Positions 22,463 through 31,905 of a stretch of 64,000 bases of DNA are shown piece after piece. Position numbers and translations under genes: made by a program. How positions within the stretch are numbered: position 1 is the stretch's first letter; each line of letters begins with the position of its first letter. The notes beneath the pieces are model-generated. The model saw only the letters and a program-made list of their open reading frames with translations, searched no databases and was not told the origin of the DNA. Origin of the DNA: Paramarasmius palmivorus. Taxonomy: Eukaryota; Basidiomycota; Agaricomycetes; Agaricales; Marasmiaceae. The stretch covers positions 930,001 to 994,000 of the forward strand of contig JAYKXP010000010.1 in assembly GCA_037176845.1 (NCBI GenBank), given 5' to 3'.

Positions 22463-25400
22463 ATGTCGGACGGAGAAGAAACAGCGACCGCGCAAAAGGG
22501 CTGGAAGAAAAAGAGACTGCAAGGGGCTTGTGATGCATGCAGTACGTGCTGAATATCTCTTGTCTTTAGGTCCGATTCTAATGTTAGTTATGTCGCAGGA
22601 AGGTGAGCTTTTTTTCATATGTAGCGTTGATTGAAGTTCTGAGAAGTGCTCGATAGAAAGAAGAGTGAGTCGCAGTCTTTTTCCTGGCTGAATAACTGCT
22701 CATCCAGATTACAGTTCGCTGTAAGTGGCCCTGTTGAAGAACCGAGAGGAGTATTGAAATGGAAGACATCTAGGCGACAGCGCTAATATGCCTGGCAACC
22801 AATGCTCAAACTGTCTTGCTTTCAATATACCATGTACCCGTTCTGAACCAACAAAGGTAGCCTTTTTGCATCAAGAAGTAGACCGTTAACCCTGATAACA
22901 CCATTCTAATTGTAGAAACGTGGCCCAAAGAGCCCATACGTCGAGAATTTGGAGATGCGCGTAAAAGGGATGGAAGCGATCATTCGAAAGGTATGTGCTG
23001 TATGGATTCATCCTTGGACATCGCGTTGAGACATACGCAATCAGCTCTCTCCCGACTTCAATTTGGAAGAAGTCGGGAATGCACAGTCTGTTTCTGAATC
23101 CCCTGCAAAGGACACGACAAGTCCATTGATGGCTACACTTCGCCCTTCAAGCATGTCTTCAACCAGTCAATTGCAGGTAGCTTCACCTACTGACGGCCCT
23201 CTCAATCAAAGTACCAATGACGATGAAGAGGACGATTTCACACATATCGAGCTCGCAAAACACATGAAAAAGCTGTCTCTCAAATGCGGTCCTGATATTC
23301 CCGATTTCTTTGGGCCTGCGAGTAGCTTCCGGTTACTCCACAATGCATACGGCCACAAGGCAGACTTTATTGGCAAACCAATGTTTGAAACAGGACATAA
23401 CAAACGCAGAGATATCTGGACACCACAACCCGTGAGTCTCGCTATACCTAGCTTTCATCCTATTCACGCTGATTCCATATTCAGTGGGAGCTCGCGGCGC
23501 TGTCTTGTGAACAGCCAGCACACTTTTTCCCAGAGAATGATCTCCTCGTCTCTTTGATCTCGCTCTATTTCTCCCAAGTCAACTGTTATCTTCCCTTGCT
23601 ACATGCACCAACAGTGAAGCGGCTCATTTGCGAAGGCTACCACTACAAGGACCACAAATTTGGAAATATGGTTCTGGCACTATGTGCTCTCGCCTCTCGC
23701 TTCTCCGATGATCCCCGTGTTTTTGTGGATCCCCAGAAATTGACATCGGCTGGCTGGAAATACTTTAGGCAGGTCAAAACGCTTACGGGTATGACGATCG
23801 AAAGACCGACGATGTATGATTTGCAAACCTTCTGTGTAAGTCCGCAGCCGACGTTTCAACGGCGTTTTGAGTCTTGACTCACAACCTCACGTATACAGCT
23901 CGTAACGCTTTATCTCACGGGCAGTTCCTATCCTCAGGCATCCTGGGCCCTTTTAGGAATAGGTAAGTCTTGTCATTGTTTTTCCCATTCATTGGCCGAC
24001 ATGATCGCAGCGATACGTTTTGCGGAAGAACTCGGTTATCACCGCCGAAAACCAGAAGGCCTTCCGCTGACGCCCGAGCTTGAACAACAAAAACGCGTGT
24101 TTTGGTGGGTCTTTTGATAACCTGATATCGTGATTCTGGGGTTCTAACTTTCTATTAGGGTTCTTGTCATCCTAGACCGATGCGTAAGCAATTTCACTGG
24201 TCGTCCGACTGCTATTCGCGAAGAAGAGTAAGTCCCATATATCAGTCTGTGAGAAAGTACTCATACGTATATTAGTTATGACCAAGAGTTTCCGGTGGAC
24301 TGCGACGACGAATACTGGGAGACTCCGGATCCTAGCAAGGCATTCACGCAACCACCGAATAAGCCTTCCTCTGTTTCTTGCTTTATCTTTCAGATTAAGC
24401 TATGCGAGATCCTTGGCTTTGCGTTGCGAATGTTATTCCCTACCAAAAAATCCAAGGTCATTCTAGGACTCGTTGGGAACGACTGGGAACAGAAGATTAT
24501 ATCCGAGCTAGACTCTTCGCTGAATAACTGGATTAATACTATCCCTGATCACTGTACGTGTCTCTTGTTTATATTCGATCGCATGGATACTAACTCTCTG
24601 TCAGTGCGCTGGAATGTCAAACAAGAAAATACATTGTTCTTCAACCAATCGGCATTCTTGCATTCAATGTATTACAATGTACAAATCCAAACACACAGGC
24701 CGTTCATCCAGAAGCCATCCAGCTTCACACTTCCTTCTCTGGCCATTTGTACCAACGCTGCAAGGTCGTGCATCAACGTCGTGCACCGACATTCCGAGTC
24801 AGGCCGTGGACACCTTGTTATGCCTCAAACCTTTGTACGTTGATTGATCTTTGGCGGTATTCCATTCGTGTACTCATGAGTTTTAGTTCGCGGCCTTTGC
24901 TTCAGGCATTGTCCTCTTGACGAATATCTGGAGTAGCAAATCGACCGGAATCAAGTTTGATATACACAGAGAACTCACGGATGTGAGCAAGGTGATGCGA
25001 TATTTGGGTTCACTTGAAGCTCGGTATGTCACGCCACATCATCTATGAAAACTGCTAACCGAGATCATACTAACAGGTGGGTCGGTGGCGGAAGATTCAT
25101 GTACGTCGTTTTACCGCACTCTTTCGATTTACAACTGACACAGGTTTTACTATCCTAGGGACATCCTCTGCGAGCTCGCGCGGGGTATCGACGGCGGAGT
25201 AGGTTACATCCCATGCGAATATCGTGATCAATGTCCTCAAACTCCTACTGTCAACGGTACCTCCACCAACACCTCCACCGCTACCGCAGCTTCAGCCTTC
25301 CCCACTCAAACCCAAGCCCAACCAATCACTACCTCAACAACCCATCCCGCAACCACAACACCAAAACAACTGGGAAACCATGTCATCAGATTCACCGCCT

Positions 25401-25808
25401 TCGCTTCCATTCAGTAGTCAAGAACTGGGAGCTCGACCTTTTGGTCTCGATCTATCATCTGCTGCGAAATTCGGTACCGGTACCGCCGAAGTAAACGCCA
25501 ACATGATCTTTGGTGATGTCGATGAAACGTTACCGATACCGATAAACCCGGGCGGAGGCGGAGGCGGAGGTGCTGTGTACACCCAACAAGTAACAGAACA
25601 GCTGCAGAGTGATGCTGATATGACGATGTGGTTTAATACCTTGGGTGATCAATCGATGGAGACGATGTGGACTAGTGCGCCGAGTGGGTTTGGGTGAGTT
25701 GCTGTGTGCTGTACATCTGTTGTGTGACTTGCTGATGGTGTTTGCAGTGTTGATGAATGGGGGAGTTATGTTGAGAGTTATATGAGTTCGATGGGGACGA
25801 ATGTGTGA
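22463..25808 (+). CDS. Zn2Cys6 transcription factor, tandem paralog 2
   Basis: Paralog of the regulator at 16674 with the same architecture. Exon 1 (22463-22541, 79 bases) starts MSDGEETATAQKGWKKKR. Microexons 22599-22602, 22657-22664 and 22715-22720 then complete CDACRRKKIRCDS, followed in exon 5 by CSNCLAFNIPC. The linker KKRGPKSPYVENLEMRVK matches paralog 1. The middle domain shows LVTLYLTGSSYPQASWALLG, GYHRRKPEG, LVILDRCVSNFTGRPTAIRE and QTHRPFIQKPS. The C-terminal part differs: it is longer, with a Pro/Gln run (DNA 25250-25380) and a Gly run (25548-25572), and ends SSMGTNV at 25808. Protein similarity is high in the middle domain but introns have diverged, so the duplication is not recent. 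Possible control of the neighbouring PrpD-like gene is only a guess from position. Confidence 0.88.
22542..22773 (+). other. Three-microexon block in the zinc cluster of paralog 2
   Basis: Microexons GAAG (22599-22602), AAAGAAGA (22657-22664) and TTCGCT (22715-22720) lie between introns 22542-22598, 22603-22656, 22665-22714 and 22721-22773. Spliced, they give Cys-Arg-Arg-Lys-Lys-Ile-Arg-Cys-Asp. For the last microexon an alternative acceptor 7 bases upstream (CCAG) would break the frame, so the 6-base form is required. Sizes 4, 8 and 6 equal those of paralog 1 although the bases differ. Confidence 0.82.
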
Positions 25809-26468
25809 TTTGTTGATCGGACGTTGAATTTTCTGCTTGCTTTTTTTCTGATTTGCTGTTTATCAATTATCCTACGATATGAATGTGTATTACTAGCTAC
25901 TGAGCTGTATACTACTTAAGTCTGAATAAAGAATTGACCGACTCCCGCTCAATACATAGCTCAGATGAATAACAGATAGATATCCCGTCGGCTCTTCGTA
26001 ACACATCGTCGTTGGGAAGTAGTGGGTAAGATTCTGGAGAGGAATAGCGGTAACTGTTATTGATCTCGTTCTATCTGAGTTCATCCGAGACGGCGACATT
26101 CACCCCAAATTCCACCTGCTAACCGAATAGTAAGTAGTACTACAAGCAAAGATCGAATATTGAATAATCAGTGTGTGCGCGTAAGTTTGTGCCATTGTGG
26201 AGAGGCTGTTCAAGGTTTGCCAGTGGCATGGAGCCCATGTAATATTGGGTTCGACGTTCGTTTCAACGGCCATAGGAAAACAGAGCGCTGGGATGTTAAC
26301 GATATCTGATGGCCTGATCACGATATGGCTGGCGATGGACAAGAAAAGTCGTGGTAGAGACCAAATGAGCACCAAGGAGAATGTTCAAGTTGCCAAAGCG
26401 CGGTATCCCAGCGCTTATCGTTATCTTAATCGCCCCTAAACACTTGATTCTAAACCACCACCACCAGC
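25809..26468. promoter_or_regulatory. Intergenic region before the small gene at 26469
   Basis: 660 bases. The first part is AT-rich and fits a 3' UTR. A plus-strand open frame at 26197-26439 (80 codons) has no recognisable motif and is probably 5' leader. A CAC-rich run (26456-26467) immediately precedes the start codon. Confidence 0.35.
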
Positions 26469-27149
26469 ATGGGTACGTCTCCACACCTCCATCTCCCCAC
26501 ACCATCCATCTGCACACCACTCACCCAAAAACCCCAACAGCAACCCTCGAAACAATCCAACTAAACTACCCGCACGCACCCCAAGCTAACGCAATCGAAG
26601 CCTTCAACAAAGTCCTTCCCCAAATCAAATCCGCCATCCTCGCCTCTCGTAAACACTGGGATCAACATGAACCTAGGATGTGGAGCCGTGTACAGGAGTT
26701 GAAGGATGAGGAGTTGGTTGGGTTTACTATCGAGGTGCCCCGTTTTCTCTTGTTTTTAGTTTATATGGTGTACTGATGGGGTTGGTGTTGGGGTTGGGGG
26801 TTAATAGGACGACCTGTACCTCGTACGAAGCGCACCAACAACCTATGGGACGATTATCCTAGGCAAGATTAGGATTCCTGCTGTTAATGATGATGAAGGA
26901 GAGGGGTATGTGCATGTTAGGATACATGATCCGCCAAATAGGGTATCTCTTTTTCTCTCTCTTCTCTTCCTTCCTTTCCTTTCTCTTTCTCGATTTGATT
27001 TGATGAGGCTGACGCGCGCGCAGGGCACAGAAGACATAATCTTCCACTCCATCTTCACAGACGAAGGTACACGCGACGAAGATGGTCAAGCGTCGGTTTA
27101 TAGGGCGGTTCAGACCAAGGAGAGGGAGTTGGAGTTTTTCCATGAATGA
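26469..27149 (+). CDS. Small uncharacterised protein with a 4-base first coding exon
   Basis: I do not recognise this protein. Exons 26469-26472 (ATGG), 26541-26734, 26808-26942 and 27024-27149 total 459 bases, 152 residues, all with GT-AG introns. It reads MATLETIQLNYPHAPQANAI at the start, then a helical stretch (FNKVLPQIKSAILASRKHWD). A likely beta-rich half follows with LVRSAPTTYGTILGKIRIP, then VHVRIHDPPNR and IIFHSIFTDEG. It ends KERELEFFHE. No signal peptide, membrane segment or Cys motif, so a soluble intracellular protein is likely. The last intron (26943-27023) is a long polypyrimidine run. The 4-base first exon is inferred because it alone gives a start codon in frame; an unspliced upstream start remains possible. 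Confidence 0.65.
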
Positions 27150-27651
27150 GTGTTGATTGGAATGCTATTGATACATGTAATAATGACGGATGTATGGATG
27201 TATGGCTGTAACATTACAAGTGTAGTGTATCTATGAATGAACGCTTGATCTTCTCATCTAACCGCCCACCGTGCCCGAGGCAAGGTCCCCGCCTTCGCCT
27301 GTCTGAATCCCATATAGTCCCCGACCCGGTTGGCAGAGCATATAGAATATATAACAAACGACAAGGCAAGCATACAGGTAAACATCGCATACTGAAATAG
27401 ACAATCGACATAGTTTCTGTACACAAAAAAGCAATTTGGTTGGTTTGGTTTCGGTTTCGTATTTGGGTTTTCGTATAGATAAATAGAGAAGAGAGAAAAA
27501 AAAGAGGAGAGTATCCAGCATTGGAGACAAGAGACAGAGAGAGTTGTATACACAAGACAGAGAGAGCAAAAAAAAGTCGAGAAAAAAACAGATAAACGGA
27601 AGGAGATAGTCATACGATAGTCCCAACACCAACCATCCTCACACCCATCTC

Positions 27652-29456
27652 CTATTCCCCCATTAACTCCAGCACCAACACCCCAAACATCCGTCGAAAA
27701 CACATCATTCTTCGCTTTACTCTCCAACGAACAAAAACCGTGCTGGTTCTCATTCCCCTGCGGCAGGCAACACCAAATATACTATTCGTCCACGAGCCCA
27801 AGTTGTTATTAGTGTTAGTGCTGAGCGACAAATCATCCAAAAACGTCGACATCTGAATCGTCCGATCGCCTCCTGAAGATCCAGAAGACGAGGATGGGGA
27901 GTAGCTTAGTGCAGGTGTAGGCGGATAAGGTGTCTACCCAGGGGAAAACAACAGAAAAAGGGCGTCAGCGCAGTAAACACCAAGGAAAGCTGGGTAGACA
28001 TACCTCATCACCGAACCCACTGTTAACACTGTTACAGCATTCTTCTATAGACACAGTCGGTGAATACATCTGCGTATCGCTGTCCTCTCTGGACGAGTTG
28101 TGTATCCACTGCGTAACGACGTTATTCAGATGACTCTTCCTCTGAATCGGCTGATGCTGTCTCTGCGTGAACGCCTCCGCCGGAAGCGTCGAAGACCTTC
28201 TCAACCCCGAACCTGATCGGTTAAGCAGCGGCTTCACCGGGGCTGAGGGAGCAGGGGCTAAGAACGCACCAGCCGAAGAGGTGGAACGTAGATTAGTTTC
28301 GCTCTGACATCTCGCTACCGGCCGAGTTTTCCCAGCCGCCGGTGTTTCTTCAACGACCTTTTCCGGGGAAGAAGAGGCACACGGCGTTTTACCAACCCAC
28401 AACCTCCAACCAAGCTCCTCACCCAACGCACGCTCGCATCTCCCGATTTCCCTCGGCGGTAAACCGGAGAGTTTGGCCCAAGCGCGGTTGGAGTATGTTT
28501 TGTCTTGTGTGAATTTGGATGCGAGGATTAGGGAGGCTAGGAATGCGCGGCGTGGGCAGAGGAGTGGTGATGGGAGAGGTGGGAGTGGTGTCAAGTCGGC
28601 GGCAGGTGTCGGCAGAATGGAGCCGGATTCGGAGCCGCAAATCGAGCCGGAGCCGTACCCAGAATCGGCACCCGAGTCATAAGGACATTCACCGGCATCA
28701 AACACCTTCACAGTGTCCATACCCTGTTGTTCAATAGATTGATCAATCCCGTCGCTGAGTTCAGCTTCGGTGGCGATTGTAATCCGACTAGCCAATTCCG
28801 GTTCTTTGGAAGTAGGTATACCTGCTTTGTCTTTTTGGACGAGGGAAGGGATCTTTGGGCGGATGGCTTCGAGGTAACATAGGGCAGTTTGGAGGACTGT
28901 ACCGGAGGTTCTGGAGCGGCGGAGGACTTCGTGGACGAATGGTTTGATGGGTAGGGATGCTGCGCCTGTGGGATCTAAGGGGGCTTGGGAAGGACATGAT
29001 GGGGTTGATGGAGATACCGGGGAAGGTAGTTGATTGAGTGTACTTGTTCTTCGTGGGGAGGAGTAGGGATATGACTATCGGCTGAACCGGGAACTGAAGC
29101 GCGTGATGAAGTGAGGAATACGATTGGGATATCTTGTGGTTGCCAGATTTCTGAGAGAGATTTTACTGCTTGATCTGAGTGCGGGGGCGATTGAGCGTGG
29201 GAAAAAAAGTGGGTTAGTCAAGAGTTTACGCACCGACAAGAGAAGAGGCATATTTGGATTTGGAGGATGAGGATGAGGAGGGCGGTTGTTGAGCGCATGA
29301 TAAAGTAGGAGAAGAGGAAGGTGTGGATGAGGAAGGGGTGTTTAAGCAGGGAGTTGTAGTAGAGTTGTAAGGCTGCCAACGGACTCTGGTGCGAGTTGCC
29401 GGGGGGGCCTTGTGGGGAGCCCTATGGGCGAGAGAATGAATAGCTGCTGGGTACAT
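27652..29456 (-). CDS. Pcl/Pho80-type cyclin
   Basis: Probable regulatory subunit of a Pho85-like cyclin-dependent kinase. Exons are 29456-29234, 29174-28004 and 27933-27652. After a Ser/Pro-rich N-terminus (MYPAAIHSLAHRAPHKAPPA), the cyclin box begins with FVHEVLRRSRTSGTVLQTAL near 28930. An acidic Gly/Ser insert (ADSGYGSGSICGSESGS, about 28630-28690) interrupts it. It resumes with CPRRAFLASLILASKFTQD, then NRAWAKLSGLPPREIGRCER and LGWRLWVGK, the hallmark of Pcl cyclins. The C-terminal 200 residues are Ser/Thr-rich with several Ser/Thr-Pro sites, suiting phosphorylation-driven turnover. The last 35 codons are uncertain; another frame is also open there. The partner kinase is not in the window. 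Confidence 0.8.
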
Positions 29457-30244
29457 ATAAAGAGTTGGGATACGAGAGAGTTGGGATAGAAAACAAAAGA
29501 AGCTGAGAGGTGGTGATATGGCTACAGACTTGATGAATTAAAGGGAAATGTCGTCGTCATAGGCAGTAGGGTAAGAACTAGTACTAGTGAATTGGATAGA
29601 AACAGTGGTTGAGACGGTTGAGACGAGCGACGGATGGGGCATGCGAATGAGGATTTGTTGATTCATTGCGACTGTAAAGAGTCGAGTTCGGAAAGTCCTA
29701 AGTCACTGTTAGACTTGGACTATCCGATATGTTTTTTGGTCTAGAAAAATAGACCAAAAGGGCTTCTAGTTGTTTCTGCGAGGATTCGAGAGTATTCAGT
29801 GAAGATGAAGAGGCTGGCGTCGGTACTTAAAGAGGCGGTGAACAGAAGGAGTCACTCTAAACTACACATGACTCACCGCCGGTACATTTCCTTTTTAGGC
29901 TTCATGTTCCGTGTCAATCACAACCAAACAACAGGTTCGCATCATTTTGATTCAACGCTCGTGTCAGGGCATGTAGTGCAAGGACATTTATTTTATTCTA
30001 GGAGATTTCACTTGGAAACTTGAGAGAGAAATGGAGCCCACGTCGCCCTCTCACCCTTGACCGTGTCACCGTTGCTAACCGTCCTTCGATCGACGGTCAA
30101 AATTCACCCGTCAACATGTTACGGATCAACATGCCCGAAAGCCAAGCGTCCCTCTCCACCCATATAAAATCAACTTCGCTTGCCGTTTTTTTTTTTTTTC
30201 CATCTCCACGTCCACCAGCCCACTTCCCCCCTCCAGCACCCGCC
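29457..30244. promoter_or_regulatory. Divergent region, cyclin / secreted transglycosylase-like gene
   Basis: 788 bases between divergent starts. A run of 14 T at 30186-30199 followed by pyrimidines ends about 45 bases before the start codon at 30245, like the pyrimidine tracts near fungal transcription starts. The sequence CCATATAAA (30159-30167) is a candidate TATA box about 80 bases upstream of the ATG. No gene seen. Confidence 0.5.
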
Positions 30245-31544
30245 ATGAAATTCCACTCTTTTGCCCTCGCCGCTCTTTGCACTGCCATCGTTGTAGAAGC
30301 TTCAAACCCTCATGAAGCTCGTCTTAACGCTCGTCATAACCGTCTTTCTCGTCGTACTAGCAACAACAAGTTAGCTAAACGTTGCAAGAATCGTCCCCAA
30401 GGACCGGTAGGTAGCTTATTTTTAGTTGCTTATTTTTATTTACACTTTTGATAGTCTTCGTCGTCGTCTGCTCCTGCTACTCAACCTACTCAGGATAACA
30501 GCAACAACAACAACAACAACAGCGGCGACAACAGCGGTTCCAACAACTCTGGTAACAACGGCAACAACGACCAGAACAACAACAACAACAACGGTGGACA
30601 GCAGAACAACGGTGGTGACCAGAACAACAACAGCGGAAACAACAACAACAACAACAACTCTTCCAACAACTCTGGCAACTCTGGCAACAACTCTGGCTCC
30701 TCCAACGGTTCTTCTGGAGGCTCCATCGGCGGTCTCCTAAACGTCGCCTCCAACTGTGGTGACATTGGTGCTACACGTAAGTGCCCTCACACTTCCAAGT
30801 CTTCGCTTCCGGCTAATCACCCCCCGCTAGACGACATCACCTCCATCACCGGTCCAAACGGTAACCTCTACTGGCTCAACTGCGGCCTCGAAGACTCCTC
30901 CGGCTGGCGTCCCCCCTTCATCAAAATGTCCGACATCCAATTCGTCGACCTCAACGACGCACTCAAAGACTCCAACTCTCCCTTCCACGCTTGCCAAGCC
31001 TTTACCGATCTCTTCTACAAACACGGTAACGAGAATGGTATCCCACCTATCGTCTTGGCGTCTTTCGCCATGCAGGAATCGTCCTGCAACCCGCAGACGA
31101 CGGGTGGTGGGGGTGAAGCTGGGCTTATGCAGCTCACGCATGAGAAATGTGTTGGGACTTCGGATTGTTATGAGCCTGATTTCAATATTGGAACTGGGGC
31201 GAGGTTTTTCAAGACGCTTTTGGATAACAATGGTGGAGATGTCCTAACTAGTGTTGGGAACTATAATGGTTGGTACAAGGGTATGACCAAGGTACGGTGG
31301 TTTACATACTACGTGGCTGATGATCATGAAACTGATGCGCATACGCAGGACGCGGCTACTGCTGCCCGTAACAGCGCTTGCTGCCGCTGCCAGCAAAACT
31401 TGGACTAGTACGTACTCCCCTTCCTCTTCTCACATTTAAACTAACCCGCTCTCCAGCATCTTCCAAACCGTCAACGGCTGGTGGCAAAACGTCAATGCCT
31501 ACTCCAACCACTTGGGCGCCTACTTCAACTTGGATGTTTGTTAA
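30245..31544 (+). CDS. Secreted lytic transglycosylase (GH23)-like protein with Asn-rich linker
   Basis: Likely an extracellular enzyme acting on peptidoglycan-type glycans. Exons 30245-30406, 30455-30776, 30831-31291, 31349-31407 and 31457-31544 total 1,092 bases, 363 residues. A signal peptide (MKFHSFALAALCTAIVVEAS) is followed by a basic stretch with a dibasic site (LSRR, LAKR). Next comes an about 90-residue Asn/Ser/Gly linker coded by AAC-rich triplets. The C-terminal domain shows the SLT fold signature: IVLASFAMQESSCNPQTTG with the presumed catalytic Glu in MQESS, then GEAGLMQLTHEKC, FNIGTGARFFKTLL and VGNYNGWYKGM. Eight or so Cys residues suggest disulfides. Intron phases are consistent throughout. 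Fungi lack peptidoglycan, so the substrate is probably bacterial or an unusual glycan; that is inference. Confidence 0.82.
30488..30690 (+). repeat. AAC-rich trinucleotide tract coding for poly-Asn
   Basis: Runs of AAC triplets, interrupted by AGC, GGT and GAC, encode the Asn/Ser/Gly/Asp linker of the secreted protein. The longest uninterrupted AAC run sits near 30640-30656. Such tracts vary in length by slippage; the phase is kept because units are triplets. Confidence 0.8.
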
Positions 31545-31905
31545 GCGCAAGCTCCTTGACTCGTGGAAATCACCTTTTACGCATAACGCATAACGCTTAC
31601 ATTCGCTTTAGTTTTACCCTCGTTTCCCGTACCCCCTAGCTCCGTATACCCTAGGTCCTACCGTTTTTATATTTTGATCCTGAATCCCGAATGTTAGTTT
31701 TTTTCATCGTTGACGTTGTACGTCGACGCCATTTTATAGAATGTTCTGCGTGAGAAAAAACTGTTGAAGTGTGCGGCGGGTTGATTTTGCCATTGGCGGG
31801 CTGCCTAGATTCAACCTGAAAAGTCTATCAGTATCATGTCCTCTTCCGATACCGATAGTGGCTCTGTTCCTTCATCTCCATCTACACCTGCTTCGTCTGT
31901 GTTTG

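Noticed and set aside
22704..22720. 13-base version of the third microexon in paralog 2 using the upstream CCAG acceptor
   Set aside because: It adds 7 bases and breaks the frame of the zinc cluster; the 6-base version gives the exact C-x6-C spacing.
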